NCBI GenBank assembly: GCA_049116495.1
Contig: JAGDYV010000004.1
Location: forward strand, 38,905-102,904
Reading direction: 5' to 3'
From: CAJQQK01 sp049116495
GTDB lineage: Bacteria; Pseudomonadota; Alphaproteobacteria; Rhizobiales; Hyphomicrobiaceae
Length of the DNA: 64,000 nt
Below, one piece after another: positions 17,239 through 26,509 of this stretch (the stretch's first letter is position 1; every line of letters begins with the position of its first letter). The notes under the pieces are model-generated. The model was not told where the DNA came from. It saw only the letters and a list, made by a program, of their open reading frames with translations, and did not search any database. Position numbers and translations under genes: made by a program.

Positions 17239-18345
17239 TTGATCGTGAAAGTTGTCCTGTTCCACGAAGGCATTTGTCCTGAAGGCACGACATGGACCCA
17301 ACGCCTCGGCGAGATTACTGATGAAGTGCTCCTGGCCGAGGAACTTGGCTTTGATGCGTATGCCATGTCGGAGCACCATTTCGCCAAGGGTGAAGCGACG
17401 ATTTCGTCGCCTGAGGTTGGGCTGGCTTACATCGCTGGGAGGACACATCGCATTCGGCTGCGTGCGGCATCGTTCAATTTGCTACCGTATAACCACCCGA
17501 TTCGTCTGGTTGAGCAGGCAGCGATGCTCGACATCTTGTCCGGAGGTCGTTTTGAGCTCGGCGCCGCGCGGTCGAACAACCCCTACACGCTGGAAGGGTT
17601 TGGCGTTGATCCAGCGATGACGCGCCAATATCGCGACGAGTACCTCAAGATCTTCGGTAAGGCCTTTACGAACGAGTGGTTCGAGCATCAAAGCGAATTT
17701 TACGACATTCCTGAACGACGGATTTCACCTTGGGATCCGAAGCGCCGACCACCATCGGTGCACATATCGACGACCAGCCTGGAGTCGCATGAGGAGGCCG
17801 GTGCGGCGGGAGCCGGCGCCATGTCCGGGCTCAGCATTCTCGGTTGGGATCATGTCAACCACTGTCTTGCCGCTTATGAGAAAGGCACGACGCGCGCCAA
17901 ACCGGTGGTCGGGTCGATAACCTCGCGCTTCGCTACGTTCTCGGTCGGAGTGTGTTGCCTCGAAGATCGTAACATCGCGCGTGAAATGACCAGGGAAAAC
18001 ACGCTGCGGTTCATCCAGGTGATCATGGGTTGGATGTCGCGGCTCGGGCAGACCGCGAAGGGTTATGAATATATGCAGCGCATTGAGGAACTGCGTGATC
18101 GCGCCACCGACCTCGACTTTCTCATCGACTCGGCTCCATACATTATGGCGGGCGATCCTGATGATCTCATCAATAAGGCGCGCAGGCTCTACGAAGCGGG
18201 TGTCGATGATGTCGTTTGGCGCATCGATGGGCTAGGCCACGAGAACAACAAGGCGACGATCGAGATGATCGGCAAGCATGTGATACCTGAACTGCATTCT
18301 TGGCCGGACCGTCGCGCGCCACAACGTTATGGTGCAGACTTATGA
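17239..18345 (+). CDS. LLM-class flavin-dependent monooxygenase (luciferase alpha-like)
   Basis: About 368 aa. The bacterial-luciferase-like barrel is clear: LAEELGFDAYAMSEHHF near residues 33-49, then RIRLRAASFNLLPYNHPIRLVEQAAMLD shortened, and SGGRFELGAARSNNPYTLEGFG. A C-terminal part with AGDPDDLINKARRLYEAGVD follows. Most relatives use FMNH2 and oxygen to open or oxygenate a ring or side chain. The start is either TTG 17239 (AGAAG six bases upstream) or GTG 17245, which would give MKVVLFHEG; two codons differ. It is in line with the Mo-hydroxylase gene, 52 bases after it, and overlaps the CoA-transferase frame region. A reductase partner is not encoded next to it. Confidence 0.8.
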   Translation: MIVKVVLFHEGICPEGTTWTQRLGEITDEVLLAEELGFDAYAMSEHHFAKGEATISSPEVGLAYIAGRTHRIRLRAASFNLLPYNHPIRLVEQAAMLDILSGGRFELGAARSNNPYTLEGFGVDPAMTRQYRDEYLKIFGKAFTNEWFEHQSEFYDIPERRISPWDPKRRPPSVHISTTSLESHEEAGAAGAGAMSGLSILGWDHVNHCLAAYEKGTTRAKPVVGSITSRFATFSVGVCCLEDRNIAREMTRENTLRFIQVIMGWMSRLGQTAKGYEYMQRIEELRDRATDLDFLIDSAPYIMAGDPDDLINKARRLYEAGVDDVVWRIDGLGHENNKATIEMIGKHVIPELHSWPDRRAPQRYGADL

Positions 18346-18376
18346 CCTATCAACGTCCCACAAAGGAGCCATCACC

Positions 18377-19585
18377 GTGACCACCCCGCCGCGCGGCCCG
18401 TTGCAAGGTATTCGCGTTCTTGATCTGACAACCGTGATGCTCGGTCCGTTCAGCACGCAGATTCTCGGCGAGATGGGCGCCGATGTCATCAAGATTGAAG
18501 CTCCCGGTGGGGACATCGGGCGCTGGACTGGCGTTGGCAAATCACCTGGCATGTCGGCTGCGCACATGATGAAAGGGCGCAACAAGCGGAGCGTTATCCT
18601 TGATCTAAAAAAGGAGGCAGCGCGCGCGCCCTTGCAGCGGCTCGTTGAGGCGACTGACGTGTTTGTCCATAACATTCGTCCGAAAGCGGCAAAGCGTCTT
18701 GGCATCGACTACGAAACGATCGTGCAGTGGAAAAGTGATATCGTTTATGCCGCGGCGACGGGTTATGGCGAAGCCGGTCCCTATGTCGACAAACCGGCTT
18801 ACGATGATCTAATCCAGGGCGCTTCGGGGTTGGCTGCGCTGACCGGTGCTGTGACCGGCACGCCGCGCTATGGGCCGACTGTGCTCGCGGACAAAACCGT
18901 CGGCCTCTTCCTCACCTACGCGATTACGATGGCGCTACTACATCGCGAACGCACAGGGGAAGGGCAGCGCGTGCACGTGCCAATGTACGAGACCTTTGCA
19001 TCCTTTGTCATGAATGAGCATATGCAAGGTCAGACGTTCGAGCCGCCCATCGGACCGGCCGGTTATCAACGTGCGTTGAGCCCGCATCGTCGGCCCTACC
19101 CGACGGCGGATGGTCATATCTGCGTGCTGCCGTACAATGACAAACACTGGCAAAGATTCTTTGAGGTGGCGGGACAGGTCGAGTTAGCCAGTGACCCGCG
19201 CTTCGCCGATCAGCCGTCGCGGTCGAAGAACATCGATGCGCTGTACGAGATCGTCGGCGAGATCATGCTTTATCGTACGTCCGCCGAGTGGCTGGAGGTG
19301 CTCACGATCGCCGATGTTCCGGTGATGCCGATGAATGCGCCCGCGGATCTGTTTGAATGCCAGCACTTACAAGCTGTCGGCATGTTCCCGGAGGTCGAGC
19401 ATCCGACCGAAGGTCGCATCCGGCACATCAAAGTGCCTGTGCACTTTTCAAAGACACCAGGCGGCTACTACAGGCATCCCGAGCAGCCGGGGCAAAGCAC
19501 CGAGGACGTGCTGTCGGAAGTCGGTTTCGGGCCGGACGAGATCGCCGCGCTCCACAAAGCCGGGGCTGTCGAGAAACCGAAATAG
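18377..19585 (+). CDS. Class III (CaiB/BaiF) CoA transferase
   Basis: About 402 aa from GTG 18377, which has a near-perfect ribosome site AAAGGAG at 18362-18368. An in-frame ATG at 18329 would overlap the upstream gene and has no such site. The family start GIRVLDLTTVMLGPFSTQILGEMGADVIKIE is present in order, followed by RNKRSVILDLKK and AYDDLIQGASGLAALTG with the catalytic Asp expected in the segment near DDLIQG. Class III CoA transferases move CoA between carboxylic acids without a ping-pong mechanism on free CoA. In this island it probably activates a ring-opened acid for further breakdown. It is the last plus-strand gene, convergent with hyuB 16 bases away. Confidence 0.88.
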   Translation: MTTPPRGPLQGIRVLDLTTVMLGPFSTQILGEMGADVIKIEAPGGDIGRWTGVGKSPGMSAAHMMKGRNKRSVILDLKKEAARAPLQRLVEATDVFVHNIRPKAAKRLGIDYETIVQWKSDIVYAAATGYGEAGPYVDKPAYDDLIQGASGLAALTGAVTGTPRYGPTVLADKTVGLFLTYAITMALLHRERTGEGQRVHVPMYETFASFVMNEHMQGQTFEPPIGPAGYQRALSPHRRPYPTADGHICVLPYNDKHWQRFFEVAGQVELASDPRFADQPSRSKNIDALYEIVGEIMLYRTSAEWLEVLTIADVPVMPMNAPADLFECQHLQAVGMFPEVEHPTEGRIRHIKVPVHFSKTPGGYYRHPEQPGQSTEDVLSEVGFGPDEIAALHKAGAVEKPK

Positions 19586-19601
19586 CGCATGGTTCGTTGG
19601 G

Positions 19602-21314
19602 TCAGATCGACGATCCACGAGGATAATGTTCTGCGAGGAATTCATCGGAGAATTTCTCCGATGCTCGGTCCCGGGCGACATCCTCCGGCGTGCGTTCGGA
19701 TGGTTTGCCGTAGCCGCCGGCGCCAGGCGTTTCGACGATGACGGCCTGTTCTGGATGCAGCCAACGCCGTCCGGTCTTTGGTGGCAATTCCTCGATGGAG
19801 CCATCCGCCTCCTGCATCCGGAAACGGCCGCTTGCACCGGGCGCACCACCAAAGATGCCCCAGGGCTGGTGCCTGAAGCGCTCGCCGACACCGTTCATTT
19901 CGCAAGTATGACCAATTGGACGCACAACTCGACGCAAGCCTAATCCGCCGCGATACGTTCCCGCGCCGCCGGAATCCTCGACGAATCCATACGAGTCGAC
20001 GCGCAGGGGATACTCCATCTCAATCGCTTCGATCGGCAGGTTGGAGGTGTTGGTGATGTGCACCTGAACACCGTCCTTGCCATCACGGTCGGAGCGCCCA
20101 CCCATGCCGCCGCCAAGGGTTTCGAGATAGACGTAAGGAATAGAGGTATCGGGATCGACACCGGCGAAGACGATGCTGGTATTAGCGCCGTTGGCCGCTC
20201 CGATGGCCTGCTCGGGCAGAACTTCGGCGAGCGCACCAATGACGACATCGACGACGCGCTGGCAGGTGTTGGCGCGCAACGCGACAGCGCCCGGGCTCAC
20301 GCAATTGGCGATGCTGCCAATCGGCGCGACGATATCGATGGCGTCGATGGCAGCCTGATTGTTGGGCAATTCCGGATCAAGTAACGCTTTGAGACCGTAG
20401 CAGACTGCGGACTGTACGGCGTTAAGGGTAAGGTTGACGTTGCCCGGGACCTGCGGACTCGAACCGGTGAAATCGAAGGTTATGCGCTCGCCTGATTTGC
20501 GCACATTGAGCTTGAAGAGAATGTCGCGCGCGTCCAGACCGTCGTCGTCGAGGACATCTTCGAAGGCGTAGGAGCCATCGGGGATCTGGGCGATCGCAGA
20601 TTTCATGCGCCGGTTCGTGCGCTGGAGAATTTCGGCGAAGGAGGCAGTGACGGTGTCAGTACCGTAACGGGCGAACAGCGCTTGCATGCGTTCGACTCCA
20701 AGATGGCAGGCTGCGACCTGTGCGTTCAGGTCACCGCGTCGCTCGTCCGGCAGGCGCATGTTCAGAAGCAGGATGTCCATCAATTCGCGATTGAGTTCGC
20801 CGCGGCTGAAGAGCCGCATGACCGGGACACGCAGGCCTTCCTGCCAAATCTCGCTCATGCCGCCGGACATCGACCCTTGCGCGGCACCGCCGACGTCGGC
20901 GTGGTGGGCAAGGTTCGCAACGAACGAGACGAGCTCGCCGTCGATGAAGACAGGGCTGACAAGCGCGAGGTCTGGCAGGTGGGTTCCGCCGGCCACGTGG
21001 GGGTCGTTGGCAATGAATATATCGCCTTCGTGGATGTCGTCGCCGTAGCGTTTGATGAGGATCTGCATCAACCCGAGCATCGAAGCGAGATGGATTGGCA
21101 ATGACCATTCGGCCTGGGCGACCAGTTGACCCGCCGCATCGGCGATCGCTGTCGAGTGATCATGTCGTTCCTTGATGTTCGTCGAGAAGGCGCTCTTCTG
21201 GATGGTGATCCAGGTTTCGTCATTGATTGATCGCAGGCCGTTCCAAACGATCTCTAGCGTTATGGGATCGATTCGGCCGTTATCGTGCGCGGTTTGTATT
21301 TCGGACATACTCAT
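19602..21314 (-). CDS. hyuB: Hydantoinase B/oxoprolinase family subunit
   Basis: About 570 aa, the usual length. Markers: DPITLEIVWNGLRSINDE at the start, SHTxAD-like segment replaced by RHDHSTAIADAAGQLVAQA, then GDIFIANDPHVAGGTHLPDL, VANLAHHADVGGAAQGSMSGG and, near the C-terminus, the GERFRHQPWGIFGGAPGASG motif. With HyuA it forms an ATP-dependent amidohydrolase or carboxylase; relatives are N-methylhydantoinase, 5-oxoprolinase, acetone carboxylase and acetophenone carboxylase. The exact substrate cannot be read. Its ATG overlaps the stop of the hyuA gene by four bases, so the two are translationally coupled. Confidence 0.88.
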   Translation of the reverse strand: MSMSEIQTAHDNGRIDPITLEIVWNGLRSINDETWITIQKSAFSTNIKERHDHSTAIADAAGQLVAQAEWSLPIHLASMLGLMQILIKRYGDDIHEGDIFIANDPHVAGGTHLPDLALVSPVFIDGELVSFVANLAHHADVGGAAQGSMSGGMSEIWQEGLRVPVMRLFSRGELNRELMDILLLNMRLPDERRGDLNAQVAACHLGVERMQALFARYGTDTVTASFAEILQRTNRRMKSAIAQIPDGSYAFEDVLDDDGLDARDILFKLNVRKSGERITFDFTGSSPQVPGNVNLTLNAVQSAVCYGLKALLDPELPNNQAAIDAIDIVAPIGSIANCVSPGAVALRANTCQRVVDVVIGALAEVLPEQAIGAANGANTSIVFAGVDPDTSIPYVYLETLGGGMGGRSDRDGKDGVQVHITNTSNLPIEAIEMEYPLRVDSYGFVEDSGGAGTYRGGLGLRRVVRPIGHTCEMNGVGERFRHQPWGIFGGAPGASGRFRMQEADGSIEELPPKTGRRWLHPEQAVIVETPGAGGYGKPSERTPEDVARDRASEKFSDEFLAEHYPRGSSI

Positions 21315-23341
21315 TGGGCGACCTCGATCAGGATGCTGCCGCCGGGCACGACACGAAGGGTGTAGCCAGGTGGTAGCAGCGTTGTTGCGTCGAATTGAGT
21401 GATCACGGCGGGCGTGTTGAGCACGGTGTCGCTTTGTAGCGTTGTGCGATCAACTAAGGCCGTCTCGTGTGGCTCGTCGGCGTTAAACCAAACGGGGTAT
21501 TGCGCGCCGGAAGTGGTGTCGCGGTCTCGATTGCTCGGCGCCTTGCGCTCAAGTGGCGTGCGAATCTGCCGGGCAACGACTCGTACGTTGACGATCTCGA
21601 TCGCCGCTTCTGGATCGAAGTGGCCATACTTGGTTTTGTGAGAAACGAAGAAGTCATCGCAAAGTTGGTCGGGATCCAGTGTCTTTCTGACGCTGTCGTC
21701 GATGGGAACAGACAGTTCGAAATTCTGTCCAACATAGCGCATGTCGAACGTCGTCGACACGCGTTGCAGCGGCTGCGGAACGTCTTCCCGGGTGAACCAG
21801 ATCGCGGCCTCTTGTTGCAAGCGGTGCATGTGGGCTTCGACATCGGTCAGGGCCTCGGAAAGTGGCGTACGGCAGGTCGCGACAAATGCTTCTTCGAGAT
21901 CCGCCGCGGCTACACCTTCCGCACATAAAATACCGGGTGCCGGCGGCACAAGAATGGATGGCATATCGAGTTCACGCGCGACTTCAACGGCATGCAATGC
22001 ACCGGCGCCACCGAAGGCCGTGAGCGTGAAGCGCCTCGGGTCATAGCCGCGTTCGACGGAAACCGCGCGGATGGCGCGCACCATGTTGGAATTAACGATG
22101 CGGATGATACCGCGCGCGGTCCCAGTGACGCCGAGGCCGAGCTTGTCAGCAATCGTGGCGACGGCCTCTTTAGCCTTGGTTGTGTCTAGCTGCATGCCGC
22201 CGCCGACGAGTTCGGCCGGCAGCCGGCCGAGTACAAGATTGGCGTCCGTCACCGTCGGCTCTGTGCCGCCGAGACCATAGCAGGCGGGACCCGGCACGGC
22301 GCCGGCACTGCGCGGGCCGACCTTGAGCAACCCGTCCCTGTCGAGATAGGCGATGGAGCCGCCTCCCGCGCCAACAGTGTGGATATCGATCATTGGCATG
22401 CGCACGGGAAAATCAGCGACGTTACGGGCATATGCCACTTCTGCCTGGCATTCTCGGACAAGGCAGACGTCCGTCGACGTGCCGCCCATGTCGAAGGTGA
22501 TAAGATTGGTGTGCTGGCTTAGCCGACCAAGTGCGATGGCGCCGATGACACCGGCGGCTGGGCCCGAGAGGGCGGTCCGGATCGGGACGGCGGCGGCGCG
22601 GTCGATGCTCATCAGGCCACCTGAGGATTGGCTGATGCCAATTTTCGCGTCGTGTGCGCGCTCCTTCAAGGTGTCGGCGAGATTGTTCATATAGCGGCTA
22701 ACCAACGGTTGCAGGTAGGCGTTCAGGACAGTCGTTGAGAAGCGTTCGTACTCGCGGAATTCAGGTTGGATATCGGACGAGAGCGAGATTTCGATGTCCG
22801 GCAGTTTTTCGCGCAGTGCGTCGCCGACAATCTGCTCATGGCGCGGGTTGAGGAAGGCGAACAAGAAACAGACGGCCACGGCGTCGGCGCCACTCGCCTT
22901 GATTTTCTCGATGACGCCGTCGAGTTCGGCCTTTGCAAGCGGGGTGTCGATCTCGCCTTTGCCATCGATGCGCTCTGTGATCTCGAAGCGCAGCTGGCGG
23001 GCCACCAGCGGTTCAGGGTTGTCGATCTTGAGGTCGTAGATTTTTGGGCGAGTCTGTCGGCCGATTTCGAGAAGGTCGCGGAAACCATCTGTGGTTATGA
23101 GCGCAACGTTGGCGCCGCGACGTTGGATCAAGGCGTTGGTCGCAACCGTCGTGCCATGGGCAAGAAAGGCGAGGCCATCCGGCATCTCAGGTGCCAACGC
23201 CTCGATGCCTTGCAGGATGGCCCGGGACGGATCGTCGGGCGTGGAGTTGACTTTATGGACCCAGGTCTCGCCGGAGGCATCGTCGATCAGAAAGAAGTCG
23301 GTGAATGTGCCGCCGACATCCACCCCAAGAATTCTGGACAT
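21311..23341 (-). CDS. hyuA: Hydantoinase A/oxoprolinase family subunit
   Basis: About 676 aa from ATG 23341, which places the ATP-binding motif ILGVDVGGTFTDFFLID at the very N-terminus, as is normal; a longer frame to 23401 adds residues without family likeness. Further markers are AHGTTVATNALIQRRG, QSSGGLMSIDRAA, GPAAGVIGA and FDMGGTSTDVCL (acetate kinase/Hsp70-like ATPase fold), and later GGAGALHAVEVARELD. Partner of HyuB in an ATP-dependent ring-opening or carboxylating enzyme. A lactam or imide made by the Mo-hydroxylase would be a natural substrate, but that is inference. Confidence 0.88.
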   Translation of the reverse strand: MSRILGVDVGGTFTDFFLIDDASGETWVHKVNSTPDDPSRAILQGIEALAPEMPDGLAFLAHGTTVATNALIQRRGANVALITTDGFRDLLEIGRQTRPKIYDLKIDNPEPLVARQLRFEITERIDGKGEIDTPLAKAELDGVIEKIKASGADAVAVCFLFAFLNPRHEQIVGDALREKLPDIEISLSSDIQPEFREYERFSTTVLNAYLQPLVSRYMNNLADTLKERAHDAKIGISQSSGGLMSIDRAAAVPIRTALSGPAAGVIGAIALGRLSQHTNLITFDMGGTSTDVCLVRECQAEVAYARNVADFPVRMPMIDIHTVGAGGGSIAYLDRDGLLKVGPRSAGAVPGPACYGLGGTEPTVTDANLVLGRLPAELVGGGMQLDTTKAKEAVATIADKLGLGVTGTARGIIRIVNSNMVRAIRAVSVERGYDPRRFTLTAFGGAGALHAVEVARELDMPSILVPPAPGILCAEGVAAADLEEAFVATCRTPLSEALTDVEAHMHRLQQEAAIWFTREDVPQPLQRVSTTFDMRYVGQNFELSVPIDDSVRKTLDPDQLCDDFFVSHKTKYGHFDPEAAIEIVNVRVVARQIRTPLERKAPSNRDRDTTSGAQYPVWFNADEPHETALVDRTTLQSDTVLNTPAVITQFDATTLLPPGYTLRVVPGGSILIEVAQ

Positions 23342-23572
23342 AGTTTGCAGGTTTCCCAACGACGTTGGCGCATGACCAGGCCGATCCGGGTCCAATGCCA
23401 ACGCATGTTCGTACTTTTAACGTGTTCAGCGCGCAAGGGCTTTGCAAACCACCGAAAAACCCGGGTGCGAAAAATTGCCGGTGCGCAAAAGGTAGCCGGG
23501 ACGGCGATATCGGTGAACTTGGCCATATGTTGAGCTAAAATGGTCGCGGTCAGCTCGTTTTCACGTTGCCCA

Positions 23573-23603
23573 TTGACCTTCCAGTTAATGGAACGTCCAT
23601 ATC
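23573..23603 (+). promoter_or_regulatory. CueR-type promoter of copA
   Basis: TTGACC (-35) at 23573-23578 overlaps a MerR-family dyad ACCTTCC-N7-GGAACGT (23576-23596). It is close in sequence and spacing to the E. coli copA operator (ACCTTCC-N7-GGAAGGT). A weak -10 (CATATC) follows after 19 bases, the long spacer typical of MerR-type promoters. Transcription would then start near 23610, which argues against translation starts upstream of 23635. Confidence 0.75.
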
Positions 23604-23634
23604 CATGTTTCGGCCCAAAGATGGAAATCGGCAC

Positions 23635-25971
23635 ATGATGGCAACGATGACGCAAGACAAGGCGGACGCATCGGATTCGATAAGTGTTCTTCGGGATCCG
23701 GTGTGCGGCATGAAAGTTGATCGCGAGACGGCGAAGTGGACGTCCACGCACGCGGGCGAGAACTACTACTTCTGCGCGCAACGCTGCCAGCAGAAGTTCG
23801 TGACCGATCCCGAGCAGTATTTAGGTGATCGGCCGCCGTCGGCGCCGATGCCGGAGGGCACGCTTTATACCTGTCCGATGCATCTTGAGGTCGTCGAGGA
23901 CAAGCTCATCGACTGTCCGAAATGCGGCATGGCATTGGAACCGATGGGCATCCCGCCACGCGACAGCGGTCCCAATCCTGAGTTGGTTGATTTCTCGCGA
24001 CGTTTCAAAATCGGTTTGACGCTGGCGATCCCGCTGTTGATCGTCGCTATGGGGCCTATGGTCGGCCTACCGGTACGAGCGTGGCTCGGCGGCGCGGCTG
24101 CTTGGGTCGAGTTGCTACTGGCAACGCCGGTGGTGATGTGGTGCGGCGCACCGTTCTTCAAGCGCGGCTGGGCCTCAATCGTTCATCGTAGCCCAAACAT
24201 GTGGACGCTGATCGCGCTGGGCGTGGGCGCTGCTTATGGTTTCAGTGTGTTGGCGACGGTCGGGCCGGGCATGTTTCCGGAAACATTGCGCGACGCCGAC
24301 GGTCATGTTGGTATCTACTACGAATCTGCCGCTGTCATCATCGTACTCATCCTGCTGGGGCAGCTATTGGAGTTGCGTGCCCGTGAGCGGACCAGTAGCG
24401 CTATTCAGGCGCTGCTCGATCTATCACCTGATATGGCGCGGTTGGTGCGCCCAGACGGGCGGGAAGAGGATGTTCCACTCGATAGTGTTAGGGTTGGCGA
24501 CACGCTCCGCGTGCGGCCCGGCGAGAAGGTCCCGGTTGATGGCCTGATCGTCAGCGGTCGCAGTTCGGTGGACGAATCGATGCTGACCGGCGAAGCGGTG
24601 CCGGTCGAGAAAGATATCGGGGATGCCGTCACGGGAGCGACGCTCAACGGCAATGGGTCGCTGATCGTCGAAACGGCGCGTGTCGGAGATGATACAACAC
24701 TTTCAAAGATTGTCGAGATGGTCGTCAATGCGCAGCGTTCGCAGGCGCCGATCCAAAAGCTTGTCGACGTCGTGGCGGCCTGGTTCGTCCCGACGGTCGT
24801 CGCCGTCGCAGTTATTGCGTTCATTGCTTGGGCGACGGTGGGGCCGCAACCGGCCATGGCCTACGCATTGATTGCTGCCGTATCGGTTCTCATCATCGCT
24901 TGTCCGTGCGCGCTGGGCCTCGCGACGCCGATGTCGATCATGGTTGCGACGGGTCGTGGCGCCCGGGCCGGCGTGTTGATCAAAAACGCCGAGGCGCTAG
25001 AGCGCTTCGCGGCAGTCGACACATTGATCGTCGACAAGACCGGTACGTTGACCGAGGGCAAACCGGAATTGGTGGTCGTCACTGCAATTGGCGATCACGC
25101 TGAAGATGGCGTCTTGCGGGCATCCGCGAGCCTCGAAAAGGGCTCGGAGCATCCGCTGGCAGACGCGATTCTCAGAGGTGCTCTGGCCCGCGGTCTGGAA
25201 CTTGTCGATGCGCAGGCCTTCGAAGCGGTCACCGGTGAAGGCGTGATTGGCGCGATCGAAGGGCAACGCGTTGCGCTTGGCAATTCGAAGCTGTTAGACC
25301 GCATGGGGCTTGATGCCGGCAGTCTGGCCGAAGTAGCTAACGTGCGGCGTGACAGGGGCGAAACGGTGATGTTCGTTGTGATCGATGACGCGGTCGTCGG
25401 TCTCGTGGCCGTCGCCGATCCCATCAAGGCGACAACGGCTGCTGCGATCAAGACGCTTCATGGCGAGGGGCTACGGATCGTTATGGCTACCGGCGACAGT
25501 GAGCGAACGGCGCGGGCCGTAGCCGCGCGTCTTGGCATCGATGACGTGCGCGCCGATGTGTCGCCCGGCGACAAGGCACGGCTCGTCGGCGAACTGCAGG
25601 TGGCCGGGTGCAAGGTCGCGATGGCGGGTGATGGTATAAATGATGCACCGGCTTTGGCACAGGCTGATGTTGGAATCGCGATGGGCACGGGTGCCGACGT
25701 TGCGATCGAGAGCGCGGGGATCACGCTGGTGAAAGGCGATCTCAACGGCATCGTGCGCGCGCGCCGGCTTGCCGATGCGACGATGCGCAACATTAAGCAA
25801 AACCTGTTTTTTGCCTTCGTCTACAATGCGGCCGGAGTGCCCATTGCAGCTGGCATCCTCTATCCATTGTTCGGCGTTCTGCTCTCACCGATGATTGCCG
25901 CTGCCGCGATGAGCTTGTCTTCGGTGTCGGTGATTGGAAATGCATTACGTTTGCGCTCACAAGAACTTTAG
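23635..25971 (+). CDS. copA: Copper-exporting P1B-type ATPase with N-terminal YHS and metal-binding domains
   Basis: About 778 aa from ATG 23635. Upstream in-frame starts at 23566 and 23605 fall in or next to the CueR-type promoter. Order: YHS domain (DPVCGMKVDRETA ... YYFCAQRCQQKF), a heavy-metal-binding domain (YTCPMHLEV ... CPKCGMALEPM), eight or so membrane segments, the actuator loop (MLTGEAVPVEK), the CPC transport motif (C423-P424-C425 in ACPCALGLATP), the phosphorylation site D467 in DKTGTLTEGKP, the HP motif (GSEHPLADAI) and GDGINDAPALAQADVG. It lacks a classical N-terminal CxxC HMA domain and carries YHS plus HMBD instead, an arrangement found in a subgroup of Cu+ pumps. It exports Cu+ from the cytosol. 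Control by the nearby CueR is strongly supported. Confidence 0.93.
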   Translation: MMATMTQDKADASDSISVLRDPVCGMKVDRETAKWTSTHAGENYYFCAQRCQQKFVTDPEQYLGDRPPSAPMPEGTLYTCPMHLEVVEDKLIDCPKCGMALEPMGIPPRDSGPNPELVDFSRRFKIGLTLAIPLLIVAMGPMVGLPVRAWLGGAAAWVELLLATPVVMWCGAPFFKRGWASIVHRSPNMWTLIALGVGAAYGFSVLATVGPGMFPETLRDADGHVGIYYESAAVIIVLILLGQLLELRARERTSSAIQALLDLSPDMARLVRPDGREEDVPLDSVRVGDTLRVRPGEKVPVDGLIVSGRSSVDESMLTGEAVPVEKDIGDAVTGATLNGNGSLIVETARVGDDTTLSKIVEMVVNAQRSQAPIQKLVDVVAAWFVPTVVAVAVIAFIAWATVGPQPAMAYALIAAVSVLIIACPCALGLATPMSIMVATGRGARAGVLIKNAEALERFAAVDTLIVDKTGTLTEGKPELVVVTAIGDHAEDGVLRASASLEKGSEHPLADAILRGALARGLELVDAQAFEAVTGEGVIGAIEGQRVALGNSKLLDRMGLDAGSLAEVANVRRDRGETVMFVVIDDAVVGLVAVADPIKATTAAAIKTLHGEGLRIVMATGDSERTARAVAARLGIDDVRADVSPGDKARLVGELQVAGCKVAMAGDGINDAPALAQADVGIAMGTGADVAIESAGITLVKGDLNGIVRARRLADATMRNIKQNLFFAFVYNAAGVPIAAGILYPLFGVLLSPMIAAAAMSLSSVSVIGNALRLRSQEL

Positions 25972-26005
25972 TGCGGCTGCCAACATATAGGATGCAAGGT
26001 GCGAT

Positions 26006-26036
26006 TTGACCTTCTCCTTGCTGGAAGGCCTATTCA
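26006..26036 (+). promoter_or_regulatory. CueR-type promoter of cueR
   Basis: TTGACC at 26006-26011, a 19-base spacer and TATTCA at 26031-26036. The dyad between them is CCTTC-N9-GAAGG (26010-26028), with the left and right parts nearly the same as the E. coli copA operator. This is the second such site in the copper cluster and indicates autoregulation of cueR and the downstream DUF411 gene. Confidence 0.8.
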
Positions 26037-26068
26037 TTCAATCTGACAGCTGGTCGAAGGAGCGTTTC

Positions 26069-26509
26069 GTGGACGTGGTGATGACAATTGGCGAGGTCGC
26101 CGAGGCTAGTGGTCTGCCGGCCAAGACGATCCGCTACTACGAAGATATCGGCCTGATCCGACCACCACGCAGAGACAATGGCTACAGAAGCTATCGAGCG
26201 CAGGAATTGCACAAGCTGCGATTCCTGCATCGTGCGCGTAGCCTCGGTTTCACGATCGATGAGTGTCGACAGCTACTGTCGTTGTATGAAGATGAGAGTC
26301 GGGCAAGCTCTGATGTCAAAGCTCTGGCAGGGCAGCATCTGAAAGAAGTGGAAGCAAAGATTCTTGAACTTGAAGGTATGAAATTGACGTTGCAAACGCT
26401 GATCAGATCGTGCCGCGGCGATCATCGTCCTGATTGCCCGATCTTGGATGATTTGGCGTCGACAAAGGCACGCCCCGACGCCAAACGTGGAACAGGAACC
26501 CAACAATGA
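26069..26509 (+). CDS. cueR: MerR-family copper-responsive regulator
   Basis: About 146 aa from GTG 26069, six bases after AAGGAG; ATG 26081 is an alternative. The frame further upstream covers the promoter. The MerR winged helix is clear (IGEVAEASGLPAKTIRYYEDIGL, then RRDNGYRSY), followed by a dimerisation coil. The metal loop has C115 and C123 in CRGDHRPDCP, eight residues apart as in CueR (C112/C120), and Ser at position 80 (RASSDVK) suits the Cu+/Ag+/Au+ subgroup. Binds copper and activates 19-base-spacer promoters, two of which are seen here (before copA and before this gene). Overlaps the DUF411 start by four bases. Confidence 0.9.
   Translation: MDVVMTIGEVAEASGLPAKTIRYYEDIGLIRPPRRDNGYRSYRAQELHKLRFLHRARSLGFTIDECRQLLSLYEDESRASSDVKALAGQHLKEVEAKILELEGMKLTLQTLIRSCRGDHRPDCPILDDLASTKARPDAKRGTGTQQ

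Noticed and set aside
23488..23516. GGTGCG-type direct repeat before copA
   Set aside because: Short and imperfect; the CueR dyad explains the promoter better.
23566..23634. Longer start for copA
   Set aside because: It overlaps the CueR promoter, so it cannot be on the transcript.
26006..26068. Longer start for cueR
   Set aside because: The TTG at 26006 is the -35 element of the CueR-type promoter.
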